A stretch of 64,000 bases of DNA from Virgibacillus proomii (GTDB taxonomy: Bacteria; Bacillota; Bacilli; Bacillales; Amphibacillaceae), in the NCBI RefSeq assembly GCF_900162615.1, contig NZ_FUFN01000010.1:626149-690148 (forward strand), in the 5' to 3' direction. A program made the position numbers and the translations under genes. Positions within the stretch are counted from its first letter, which is position 1. Every line of letters begins with the position of its first letter. The notes below the pieces were generated by a model. That model was given only the letters and a program-made list of their open reading frames with translations. It was not told the origin of the DNA and searched no databases. Below are positions 8,117-17,110 of this stretch, one piece after another.

Positions 8117-8893
8117 ATGAAGAAATTAATGGGTATGATCCTTATTCTTATCGTGATGGCAAGTGTTATTGCCGGGTGCGGAGAAAGTAAAGATAAAGCT
8201 TCAGGTTCGTCGGGTAAAGAAGATAAAAAAGTACTGAAAATGGCAACATCAGCTGATTTTCCGCCGTTTGAATCCCGAGATCCAGAAGGCAATTTTAAAG
8301 GATTTGACATTGAGTTGGGACAAATGATTGCGGATGAATTAGGTTATAAGTTAGAAATCGAGGACATGCAATTTGATGGTTTGATTGGGGCACTACAGGC
8401 AAAGCGAGTAGACATGGTTATGGCAGGAATGAGTGCAACAAAAGAACGCAAAAAGAATGCGGAATTTTCAACAGAATATCACCGTTCGGGAGAAAGTTTT
8501 TTAGTAGAAGCGGATTCTAATATTAACTCTATCGAAGACTTAAAAGGGAAAAAAGTTGGTGTGCAGCTAGGGACAATTCAAGAAGAAGGTGCAGAAAAAC
8601 TTGCAAAGGAATATGACTTCGAAATAAAAAAGGTCGATAAGGCAGGTCTTCTCGTTCAAGAATTGAATTCAAATCGTATTGATGTTGGCTATATGGATAA
8701 AACAGTTGCAGATGGCTATGCCAAGGAACAAGATTTGAAAGTTTTTGCTGACCCAACTGAAAGCTCACCTGGAATGGGGATTGCCTTTCCAAAAGGGAGC
8801 GATTTAGTAGCTGATGTCAATAAAGTACTCGCTAAATTTGAAAAAGATGGAATATTAAAAGAATTAGAAGATAAATGGGTAAATAAAAAATAA
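8117..8893 (+). CDS. Amino acid ABC transporter substrate-binding lipoprotein
   Basis: A 258-residue family 3 solute-binding protein. The lipoprotein signal ends in SVIAGC (Cys21), so the mature protein is anchored outside the membrane. The family opening ADFPPFESRDPEGNFKGFDI and the GMSATKERKKNAEFS region are typical for binders of polar amino acids. The ligand cannot be read from sequence. It starts 27 bp after the M20 gene with GGAGTGAT as ribosome site, and it is followed by permease and ATPase genes. Confidence 0.9.
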   Translation: MKKLMGMILILIVMASVIAGCGESKDKASGSSGKEDKKVLKMATSADFPPFESRDPEGNFKGFDIELGQMIADELGYKLEIEDMQFDGLIGALQAKRVDMVMAGMSATKERKKNAEFSTEYHRSGESFLVEADSNINSIEDLKGKKVGVQLGTIQEEGAEKLAKEYDFEIKKVDKAGLLVQELNSNRIDVGYMDKTVADGYAKEQDLKVFADPTESSPGMGIAFPKGSDLVADVNKVLAKFEKDGILKELEDKWVNKK

Positions 8894-9129
8894 TAAGTCA
8901 GATTATGGTTTATTAAAAATGTGAAAACTGTAAGGCAACATTGATTTGGAAGCCGTTAGTAATTTGCGCTGTCGATGAGTTTGAACTTTTGATAAATGTT
9001 TTAGCAAACTTCATATGAGTTGCAGAATGAAGTGAGGTATTCGGTACGGTTCTTTTACTGCTTTGACTGTATGTTTAAGAAATTTTCAGCTTTAGAACGA
9101 ATACAGAGAGAAAAGTGAGGTGTTAAGGC

Positions 9130-9789
9130 ATGAATTTGGATTTCAGCCAAATCGTGCCTTATATTCCTTTTATTATAGAGGGAATAGGGGCTACTTTAAA
9201 ATTTGTCATTGTTTCAATTGTAATTGGATTTATTTTAGGTACATTGTTATCCTTATGTAAAATTACGAAGCTGCCATTATTAAAATGGTTTGCAGATGCA
9301 TATACATCCATATTTCGCGGAACGCCGCTGATTTTACAATTAATGATTATCTATTATGCTGTTCCACAGTTAACAGGCTATGATATATCTGCATTTTTAT
9401 CTGCAGTTCTTGCTTTTGGACTAAATTCAGCAGCATATGTTTCTGAAATTATTCGTGGTGGAATTTTAGCCGTAGACAAAGGGCAAACCGAAGCCGCAGA
9501 AGCATTAGGTATTCCATATAAACCGATGATGCTTCATATTATTCTTCCACAAGCATTTAAAAATATATTACCGGCTATGATGAATGAGTTTATTACTTTA
9601 ACTAAAGAATCAGCGCTAGTATCGACAATCGGTTATTTAGATTTAATGCGGAGGGCACAAGTAGTTGGTGCAGATTTATATCGAAATTTTGAACCATTAT
9701 TAGTTGCCGGATTAATTTATTGGAGCATGGTTTATATTTTAACTCAAGCTGGCAGAGTACTAGAACGGAGGCTGCGTCAAAGTGATTAA
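9130..9789 (+). CDS. Amino acid ABC transporter permease
   Basis: A 219-residue HisMQ-type permease. It has an N-terminal FIIEGIGATLKFVIVSI start, about five membrane helices and the ATPase-contact EAA loop (EAAEALGIPYKPMMLHIILPQA). One gene for the permease suggests a homodimer. The preceding 236 bp after the binding-protein gene contain nothing recognisable. That gap can lower permease expression relative to the binding protein, a usual arrangement. The gene overlaps the ATPase gene by eight bases. Confidence 0.9.
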   Translation: MNLDFSQIVPYIPFIIEGIGATLKFVIVSIVIGFILGTLLSLCKITKLPLLKWFADAYTSIFRGTPLILQLMIIYYAVPQLTGYDISAFLSAVLAFGLNSAAYVSEIIRGGILAVDKGQTEAAEALGIPYKPMMLHIILPQAFKNILPAMMNEFITLTKESALVSTIGYLDLMRRAQVVGADLYRNFEPLLVAGLIYWSMVYILTQAGRVLERRLRQSD

Positions 9790-10504
9790 AGCAGAAAATA
9801 TAACGAAAATGTTCGGAAAAAATACCGTACTAAACAATATTTCTACAACGATCAATCAAGGAGAAGTTGTTGCGATTATTGGCCCATCTGGTTCTGGTAA
9901 GTCGACTTTCTTACGTTGTTTAAATTTATTAGAAACACCAACTAAAGGGAAGATTTGGTTAAAAGATCAAGAAATAACCAAACCAAAAATAAATAAGCTA
10001 GAAGTGCGAAAGAATATCGGAATGGTCTTTCAACATTTTCACTTATTTCCTCATATGACCGTAATCGATAATGTCTCCTATGCACCACAAAGAGTAAAAA
10101 GCATTGCCAAAGAGGAAGCACACCAACAGGCACGACAATTATTGGCAAAGGTTGGTTTAACAGATAAGGAAAACGCATATCCTAGCCGTCTATCAGGCGG
10201 GCAAAAGCAACGGGTCGCGATTGCCAGAGCATTAGCTATGGAGCCGGAAATAATGCTATTTGACGAACCGACTTCAGCATTAGACCCGGAAATGGTTAAA
10301 GAAGTACTGGACGTCATTCAAGATTTGGCTCATTCAGGGATAACCATGGTAATTGTCACCCATGAGATGAATTTTGCCAAGGAAGTAGCAGATCGTATTT
10401 TGTTTTTAGATGATGGAAAATTAATTGAAGAAGCAGAACCCCAAACATTTTTCAACGAACCGGCTACAGCGCGTGCCAAAGATTTTCTGGATAAAGTTTT
10501 ATAG
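9782..10504 (+). CDS. Amino acid ABC transporter ATP-binding protein
   Basis: A 240-residue GlnQ-type ATPase: Walker A GPSGSGKST (residues 34-42), Q-loop VFQHFHLFPHMTV, signature LSGGQKQRVAIARAL, Walker B IMLFDEPTSALDPE and the switch histidine in VTHEM. It powers import through the permease just upstream. GTG start at 9782 inside the permease stop region implies translational coupling. A hairpin terminator follows directly, so this is the last gene of the operon. Confidence 0.93.
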   Translation: MIKAENITKMFGKNTVLNNISTTINQGEVVAIIGPSGSGKSTFLRCLNLLETPTKGKIWLKDQEITKPKINKLEVRKNIGMVFQHFHLFPHMTVIDNVSYAPQRVKSIAKEEAHQQARQLLAKVGLTDKENAYPSRLSGGQKQRVAIARALAMEPEIMLFDEPTSALDPEMVKEVLDVIQDLAHSGITMVIVTHEMNFAKEVADRILFLDDGKLIEEAEPQTFFNEPATARAKDFLDKVL

Positions 10505-10525
10505 AGACAGCATAGTAAGAAAAAT

Positions 10526-10568
10526 AATCCCGCATCATTTGAAAATAGGATCCGGGATTATTTATTTT
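10526..10568 (+). terminator. Terminator of the amino acid ABC operon
   Basis: AATAATCCCG and CGGGATTATT pair around a 17-base loop and are followed by TATTTT. Confidence 0.85.
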
Positions 10569-10619
10569 GACTCTATTAAATTGTAATTCAGATAAATGAA
10601 CGCAGAAATAGTTCCAAAT

Positions 10620-10845
10620 TCGGAAGGGAACGCTCCAAAGTCGAAACAGAGCGTCATCAATTCAAGAGAGAACACTTCGAGGTTGAAACAAAACATCGCC
10701 AAGTCGAGAGAACACTTCAAAGTTAAACAGAACGTCATCAAGTCAAGAGAACGCTCCGAGGTTGAAACAAAACATCGCCAAGTCGAGAGAGAACGCTTCA
10801 AAGTTAAACAGAACGTCATCAGTCGAAACACAAACTATGCTTTTA
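10620..10845 (+). repeat. Tandem array of about 40-bp units (GTTGAAACA-type)
   Basis: Five units beginning GAACGCTCC/GAACACTTC lie at about 10628, 10670, 10710, 10749 and 10791. They alternate between two forms, one with AAAGTTAAACAGAACGTCATCAAGTC and one with GAGGTTGAAACAAAACATCGCCAAGTCG, giving an 80-bp higher-order period. Related single or double units occur at about 31600, 36150 and 40660. Frames stay open on both strands only because the repeat length and composition allow it; I do not call a gene here. Confidence 0.8.
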
Positions 10846-11314
10846 GCACTGCTTCAATGTCCTTTTTTATTTGTTCAGGTTTTGTCTGGGGGGCGTAGCG
10901 ATTAATTACTCTTCCTTGTTTATTAACTAAAAATTTTGTAAAATTCCATTTAATATGTTTCGTAAACATACCCTTTGCTTGTTCTGTAAGATACTTAAAT
11001 AAGGGATGAGCATTTTCTCCTTTTACTTCCACCTTACTAAACATAGGAAATGTAACATCATAATTAATCTGGCAAAATTGTGTTATTTCTTTATCAGATC
11101 CTGGATCTTGATTGTTGAATTGATTACAAGGAAAACCAAGAACGTAAAGGCCCTTGTCTTTATACGTATCATATAATTGCTGTAATCCTTTAAATTGGGG
11201 AGTAAAACCACATTTACTTGCTGTATTTACAATTAGTAGAACCTTACCTTTGTAATCTGCTAATGATTTTTTGTTACCATCGATTGAAGTTACTTGAAAA
11301 TCGTAAACAGACAT
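10835..11314 (-). CDS. Glutathione peroxidase-like thiol peroxidase (Cys type)
   Basis: A 159-residue thioredoxin-fold peroxidase. The family motifs are present: NTASKCGFTPQ with the peroxidatic cysteine, LGFPCNQFNNQDPGS with the catalytic glutamine, and WNFTKFLV with the tryptophan. It reduces peroxides in the cytoplasm. In bacteria of this group the reductant is probably thioredoxin or bacillithiol-linked rather than glutathione (family knowledge). The start ATG at 11314 follows AAGGAGGGATCACTC on the minus strand; upstream in-frame codons lie before that site and are rejected. Confidence 0.9.
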   Translation of the reverse strand: MSVYDFQVTSIDGNKKSLADYKGKVLLIVNTASKCGFTPQFKGLQQLYDTYKDKGLYVLGFPCNQFNNQDPGSDKEITQFCQINYDVTFPMFSKVEVKGENAHPLFKYLTEQAKGMFTKHIKWNFTKFLVNKQGRVINRYAPQTKPEQIKKDIEAVLKA

Positions 11315-12052
11315 GAGTGATCCCTCCTTTTTGAAAAGGATAGCAACCGGAGTAACAGCTGTCAAAAACCTTGTTTGAAAAAATGGTTGAAAAAAGTGGG
11401 GTATGAATAATGATTGATCGTTGTATGTAGGAAGGTATATAAAAACAGATAGAGTAATCGTTTACATCGTTTGCCTGAAAAATGAACCATAAATAAGGTG
11501 AACAAATATTATTAAATATGAATGAAACAAAACTAGCATAGAAAGACATATTAACTGAAACATAACTGGCTGGCTCGTTATCTCCTCCCCTAAAAAGAAA
11601 GTTTTATTATCCCTCCCCGTTCATAGTATAAATTTATCATATCAACTACGCCTACAGTTTTCATTGTAGAAAACAGACAAAAAACACATCGGATTTTGAT
11701 CAAATTATAATAAGAGAGAACATTTTTGGGCCATTTATGAGGTAAATGTGACAAATTTCCTAAATAAGGAATGCTACTTGTCGATAAAATGTCGTCATTA
11801 TTGTATATTTAGTATAGGTATTAGTTGAAAAAAGTAGGTAAAAAGACTATGATGTTGGTACTAACTGGCTGGTAATGCGATGAAAATTTAAAATAATAAG
11901 GTCAATAGTCCTGTTTTTCAGTTTCCTGTTTAATATTTAATTACTAGATTGGCTTGGTCATGATTCTTAAAATGTCCAAGTTTTTCCACCTGCAATAAAA
12001 TTCATTCTAACTATTTGAGCAAAAAACTCCATAAAGAAAGGAACCAATAAAC
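11315..12052. other. Gene-free region between gpx and the chemoreceptor gene
   Basis: It should hold the divergent promoters of the peroxidase and chemoreceptor genes. I see no RNA motif, no repeat shared with the rest of the window and no clear sigma-D box. AAAGAAAGGAACC just before 12053 is the ribosome site of the chemoreceptor gene. Confidence 0.4.
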
Positions 12053-13747
12053 ATGATTAAAAATTTGAAAATCGTAAAGAAACTTTCCCTACTCGTTATT
12101 TTAGCTGTTTTATTACTAGTTACCATATTTGCTTTCAGTTTTAAGTATTTACATGACATGGAAGAAAACTCAAAAATAATGTATGAAGATTACTTGATCT
12201 CAATTGATAAGCTTGGAAAGATGCAAAAAAATAATTTTAAGATTGATGCCTCTGCAATGGAAGCAATGAGGACGGATGACCAAGAAAAATATGATGCCTT
12301 GATAAAAAATATTGATAAATTAGTAAATGAAAACTTAAATCTGGAGTCAAAAGAACTTTTTCCAAAAGAAATCATCGATATGGATTCCTATTATGAACTT
12401 ATCGATGTTTATATTAAAGGAAGAACAACTGCTCTTGAAATGGCAAAAAAAGATCAGAAAAAGGCATATGAATATTATTTAGAACATGTTACAAGTAAAC
12501 GGGCTGAATTAGATAAAGTAATGACTGATATCCAACAATACTTTTCCGATAAAGCAAATGAAATCAACATTAAAAATAAGAATAATTTACAAAAAGCTAC
12601 AGTTACCTTTTTTGGAATAGCTGCTGCCGGTATTGTTATTTTTGTTATTATTAGCCTATTAATCGTAAAAGCTATTGTAAAACCAATTAAACAGATCCAA
12701 CGTCTCATGGCAGAAGTAGAACATGGTAAGTTAACAACAGGAGAATATCAAGCTGATGATGAACTAGGCCAATTATTTAAATCCTATAATAGTATGATTA
12801 AGGCAATTGAAGATATTATCTGGTCTACACAAGAAGCTTCTGAAAATGTTGTGTCTTCTTCCGAACAGTTAACTGCCAGTGCTCAGCAAAATACCCAAGC
12901 CTCTGAGCATATTGCTTCAACCATACAGGAACTAGCAGCAGGATCAATGAATCAATTGAATAATATTGAAGAAACAGCTAGCACGCTGAATACTATGATT
13001 ACCAGCTTTGAAAAGATCGCAAATAATGCTACCGTTATCTCAGATAACGCTAAAGAATCTGCTAATATGTCGGTTCAAGGGAAAGAATCAATTGAAGAAG
13101 TTACCAAACAAATGAAAATAATTAATCATAATGTAATTGGGCTAGGTAAAACGATTAAAAACTTAAGCCAGAGTTTATCAGAAATAGGCACGATTAATAA
13201 AGCTATTACGGATATCGCTGGACAAACGAATTTGCTATCTCTAAATGCAGCAATAGAGGCAGCAAGAGCTGGAGTCCATGGTGAAGGTTTCTCCGTTGTC
13301 GCTGAAGAGGTAAGAAAGCTTGCAGAACAATCCAGTCAATCAGCTGAACAGATAACAAGGCTGATTGAGACGATACAAAGTGATACAAATGAAACGGTAG
13401 AGTCGATGGATTCCACGAAGCAAGTTGTTAATTTAGGTACATCGGTTGTCCATGATGCGGGGCAAATATTTGAAAAAATAGAATATGCCATATCTGATAT
13501 CGTAAATCAATTTAGTCATATTAGCGAAGATATTAACAGCTTGTCTTCAGGTGTATCAAAAGTTCAGCAATCTGTAGAGGGTATTAAATCAGTAGCTGAG
13601 CAAGCATCTGATAGAACACAAAATGTATCGGCAGCAACCGAAGAACAGCTTGCATCCATGGAGGAAATTGAAACTTCTTCTGAAAATTTGGCAAAGATTT
13701 CAGAAGATCTTCAACAATTAGTGAATAAATTTGATTCAAAGGATTAA
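12053..13747 (+). CDS. Methyl-accepting chemotaxis protein
   Basis: A 564-residue transmembrane chemoreceptor. It has a first membrane helix at about residues 10-30, an extracellular four-helix-bundle sensor (about 35-180) and a second helix (about 183-207). A HAMP segment (KAIVKPIKQIQRLMAEVEHG) and a long coiled-coil signalling domain follow. The tip contains the conserved hairpin DIAGQTNLLSLNAAIEAARA and VVAEEVRKLAEQS, which binds CheA and CheW. The sensed ligand is unknown. It is a single-gene unit with a terminator shared with trhO on the other side. Confidence 0.93.
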   Translation: MIKNLKIVKKLSLLVILAVLLLVTIFAFSFKYLHDMEENSKIMYEDYLISIDKLGKMQKNNFKIDASAMEAMRTDDQEKYDALIKNIDKLVNENLNLESKELFPKEIIDMDSYYELIDVYIKGRTTALEMAKKDQKKAYEYYLEHVTSKRAELDKVMTDIQQYFSDKANEINIKNKNNLQKATVTFFGIAAAGIVIFVIISLLIVKAIVKPIKQIQRLMAEVEHGKLTTGEYQADDELGQLFKSYNSMIKAIEDIIWSTQEASENVVSSSEQLTASAQQNTQASEHIASTIQELAAGSMNQLNNIEETASTLNTMITSFEKIANNATVISDNAKESANMSVQGKESIEEVTKQMKIINHNVIGLGKTIKNLSQSLSEIGTINKAITDIAGQTNLLSLNAAIEAARAGVHGEGFSVVAEEVRKLAEQSSQSAEQITRLIETIQSDTNETVESMDSTKQVVNLGTSVVHDAGQIFEKIEYAISDIVNQFSHISEDINSLSSGVSKVQQSVEGIKSVAEQASDRTQNVSAATEEQLASMEEIETSSENLAKISEDLQQLVNKFDSKD

Positions 13748-13837
13748 TTTTGGAGTCTCTCACCATGTACCATGTATCACTTTACATCCACTTGGGAAAA
13801 GAGTTACCTTTAAAAGTAGGTTGAATTTGAAATGAAT

Positions 13838-13895
13838 AGAAATGGGGCTTGTTTTTAAGTCGATAATGACTTAGAAAACAAACCCCATTTTATAA
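13838..13895. terminator. Bidirectional terminator between the chemoreceptor gene and trhO
   Basis: AAATGGGGCTTGTTTTTAAGTC pairs with GACTTAGAAAACAAACCCCATTTT across a short loop. T runs occur on both strands, fitting the convergent genes. Confidence 0.85.
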
Positions 13896-13900
13896 AAAAG

Positions 13901-14872
13901 TTATGCTTTCATTGTTAAACGTTCACCTATCGCTTCAAGTCGGGCCTCTACTTCTTCTTTTGTAAGTCCATGTTCTTTTACATAAAGGTTACGAGGGCTT
14001 ACTCGACACTCATGTGTGCAGCCGCGTAAATATTTATGTTCATTCTCCTCGGAGCAGAGAATTTGTTTATTACATTCTGGGTTTGCACAGTTTACATAGC
14101 GCTCACATGGTTTACCATCAAAATAATCTACGCCAACAATTACATGTTCTTTTTGATTCACTGGTACTGAAATGCGTTCATCAAAAACATAGCATTTTCC
14201 ATCCCATAATTCTCCTTGTACTTCCGGATCTTTACCATATGTGACAATACCACCGTGTAATTGATTAACGTCTTCAAAGCCTTCTTTGCGTAACCAACCG
14301 GAGAATTTTTCACAGCGGATACCACCTGTACAATAGGTTAAAATTTTCTTACCTTTAAATTCATCCTTATGCTCGCGAATCCAACTAGGAAGTTCACGAA
14401 ACGCCCGAATATCAGGACGAACCGCACCACGAAAATGTCCTAAATCGTATTCATAATCATTACGTGCATCAATCACAACGGTATCCTCATCTTGCATAGC
14501 CTCATAAAATTCTTTTGGTGACAAGTAGTTACCTGTTGTTTTGTTTGGATTAATATCATTTTCTAAGCGCAATGTTACTAGCTCTTTGCGAGGGCGAACA
14601 TGCATTTTTTTGAAAGCATGGCCATCATGTTCATCAATTTTGAAAACCATATCCGCAAATCGAGGATCTTGATGCATCGTATCCATGTAGGTTTTTGTTT
14701 GTTCTTTTGTGCCAGAAACTGTTCCATTGATACCCTCATGGGCTACTAGAATTCTTCCTTTTAACCCCAAGTCTTTACAAAATTTAAGATGTTCAGCTGC
14801 ATATCCTTCCGGGTCTTTAATGTGAACATACTTATAATACAATAAAACCTCATAATTTTTATTGCTTTCCAT
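13901..14872 (-). CDS. trhO: tRNA uridine(34) hydroxylase (rhodanese family)
   Basis: A protein of about 323 residues with an N-terminal acylphosphatase-like domain, a central rhodanese domain with active-site loop CTGGIRCEKFSGW, and a cysteine-rich C-terminal part (CANPECNKQILCSEE, RGCTHECRV). Homologues (YceA/YbfQ, renamed TrhO) hydroxylate U34 of certain tRNAs, a step toward methoxyuridine, in an oxygen-dependent way. ATG at 14872 is preferred because AGGTGG sits nine bases upstream; a GTG at 14884 would lie inside that site. It is a single-gene unit convergent with the chemoreceptor gene. Confidence 0.9.
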   Translation of the reverse strand: MESNKNYEVLLYYKYVHIKDPEGYAAEHLKFCKDLGLKGRILVAHEGINGTVSGTKEQTKTYMDTMHQDPRFADMVFKIDEHDGHAFKKMHVRPRKELVTLRLENDINPNKTTGNYLSPKEFYEAMQDEDTVVIDARNDYEYDLGHFRGAVRPDIRAFRELPSWIREHKDEFKGKKILTYCTGGIRCEKFSGWLRKEGFEDVNQLHGGIVTYGKDPEVQGELWDGKCYVFDERISVPVNQKEHVIVGVDYFDGKPCERYVNCANPECNKQILCSEENEHKYLRGCTHECRVSPRNLYVKEHGLTKEEVEARLEAIGERLTMKA

Positions 14873-14884
14873 GTTGTTTACCAC

Positions 14885-16080
14885 CTATCATTTATATTTG
14901 CAAGATACAAATGTATGGTAGTCGTTATTCATTTTTTTCTATCTTGCAATTGTACATTGTAGCACTTTTTTTAGACAGATTCTAGTTTGTGAAATTTTGT
15001 ACAAAAGGTTTATCATAGTCTGTTCGAGTGCTTAACGTGTGAGCAATCCATTAATTGCTCGAATTAAAAAAACTCAGTTATGTATTCCTGAGCGAACTTT
15101 ATATGAATTTTAAAAATAAGAAAAGGTATAGATCGGGTGAACGCTTAAAGAACATGGAAATGAATAAATTCTGTCTGCAGAACTTGCGAATGGAGTTTGG
15201 ATAAGCCAACTTATTTCGTAAAATATTGACATACTACTACAAGTAATATATATTATTAATTTTAAAGGTATTTTTTACTATAAATGGGTTATTGATATCT
15301 ACTACGTAGTATTTATTTCCTATGTAATTATTAGCTAAAGGTTAAATTTTAATGATTTTATATAATTATCTATCTTTTCTTAAAATAGCTATCATTGATT
15401 AAAAAGTATATCAATTTTTCTTTGCTAATCCCATGCATTAATTCGCTAACAAAAAGTATAGACCTTAGCAACTAGGTAATAAGCTAGGCTTAGTTAGTAA
15501 TATCCCCAAAATTAAACTACCAAGGAGGACTCAAAATGAACCTTTAGATTGATATTGCAAAGAAAAAGATGAGAGTGCGTCCATGATGATCGAGGCTTTG
15601 GGTTCGGAAAAACTGGTCTTTAAAATCCGATATGTGGCTTTCAACAATTTTTGAATTGGAATGACATATCCAATTTCTTCATTAGCTCTCCGTTCCTTGG
15701 AAAAGAAAACCCCTTTCCTTTGTGAGAAAGGTTTGAGAGGAAGCTATACTTATGCCCATGTATTTACTAAAGGACCTTCTACTAAAAGCGATCACGGCCC
15801 TAAAGTAACGTAGAAGTCAGTACTGAACAAGCGTGCTACTCGAAATTTCGTCGACTCGAACTTCTTGATCCTTTATACCTCCTTTGACCACTTCTCCTAA
15901 ATCAAGGGTACATGTTTTGAAGTTTAAGTATATGCACAAATGCCTATTCAAGTTTTTTCGTTTAATCAATGCCGAACTTTAGTGTAATTTAAAAGAAATT
16001 TTCGGAAAAAAAGAAGTTGTAGAATTATTTGGTAATTATAAAGTAATTATTTAGGTTGGAGTATTTACAAAAATATTTAT
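14885..16080. other. Long gene-free region before the broken ABC locus
   Basis: About 1.2 kb without a believable gene. A perfect palindrome TACTACGTAGTA lies near 15300-15311. A good ribosome site with start codon at 15524-15540 (AAGGAGGACTCAAAATG) runs into a stop after three codons, probably a leftover gene start. The segment 15560-15990 has no frame I can assign. This continues into a region of clear gene decay. Confidence 0.45.
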
Positions 16081-16096
16081 TAAGGGGGGAATACGT

Positions 16097-17095
16097 TTGG
16101 GAGAATTTGTAGAAAATATAAATGAGTATACGGAAAGAATTTCTAGTAGAGAATTATTGAAAAAAGTAATTTCTGTCAGTGAATTGTCAAAATCTTTTGG
16201 ATCATATAAAGCTGTTAAAAATGTAAACTTAGATGTTTTTAAAGGTGAAGTATTAGGGTTACTTGGACCAAATGGTGCTGGTAAAACAACGCTGATTTCC
16301 ATGCTTTCATGAGTTTTAAAACCTGACAGTGGTTCGGCTATTATTGCAGGATATGATGTGAAAAAAGATATGAAACATATAAAAGAGAAAGTGAGTTTAG
16401 TACCTCAAGATTTGGCATTATATATGGAGCTAACTGGTTATGATAACCTTTCTTTTTTGGCTAACCTTTACGGTTTAAAAGGGACAGTTAAGAAAGAACG
16501 GATTTATGAAGCAGTAGATATTGCACAACTCCATGATGTTGCAAAAAAGAAGGTAGGATCCTATTCAGGTGGTATGAAACGTCGGTTGAATTTGGCTGGA
16601 GGATTGTTAAATCAACCAGAAGTTATCTTCTTGGATGAGCCTACAGTAGGGGTAGACCCGCAGTCTCGTAATCATATCTTTAATTCTATAAAGCATTTGG
16701 TACATGAATTAAACATGAGTGTAATTTATACAACTCATTATATGGAAGAGGCTGAAGCCTTATGTAATAGGGTAGCAATTTATGATTAAGGTGAGATTTT
16801 AGATGTGGACTATACATCAGCTTTAATAAATAAACATGGCGAAAAACAACTGGAGATTCAAGTTAATACTATGGAACATATGGTTACTGAGAAAATTCAA
16901 AATGTTCCTAATGTAGATCTCGTTAATCTAGTCAATAGTACTATTTATATTCAATCTTCTAATATAGTAGAAGTTACAGAAAGAGTGTTAAGGATAATCA
17001 GGCAAGAAGGTATCAAAGTAGGTAAGTTTAATGTTAGGGAGTCAAATCTTGAAGATGTCTTTCTTAAGCTTACCGGTAAAAAGTTACGCGATTAG
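16097..17095 (+). pseudogene. ABC transporter ATPase with two in-frame stop codons
   Basis: One continuous frame of about 333 codons encodes a DrrA-like ABC-2 ATPase: Walker A GLLGPNGAGKTTLISML, signature SYSGGMKRRLNLAGGLL, Walker B VIFLDEPTVGVDPQSRN, and a C-terminal accessory domain. It is interrupted by TGA at 16310-16312 (right after ISMLS) and TAA at 16787-16789 (after VAIYD). There are no frameshifts. Start TTG at 16097 has AAGGGGGG upstream. The intact permease gene begins 16 bp after it. With both stops translated normally, the ATPase would not be made. Rapid, recent inactivation or sequencing errors are both possible. Confidence 0.85.
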
Positions 17096-17110
17096 AAAGG
17101 AGGATTGAAT

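Noticed and set aside
10620..10845. CRISPR array
   Set aside because: Units are contiguous and degenerate, there are no unique spacers, and no cas genes are in the window.
10562..10898. Open frames on both strands of 89 and 100 codons
   Set aside because: They run through the 40-bp tandem array; the residues simply repeat with the DNA unit and no ribosome site is present.
11640..12052. c-di-GMP riboswitch before the chemoreceptor gene
   Set aside because: None of the conserved GEMM motifs could be found in the leader.
16310..16312. Programmed recoding or selenocysteine at the TGA in the ABC ATPase
   Set aside because: The position after Walker A has no reason for Sec, no SECIS-like structure is evident, and a second stop (TAA) follows.
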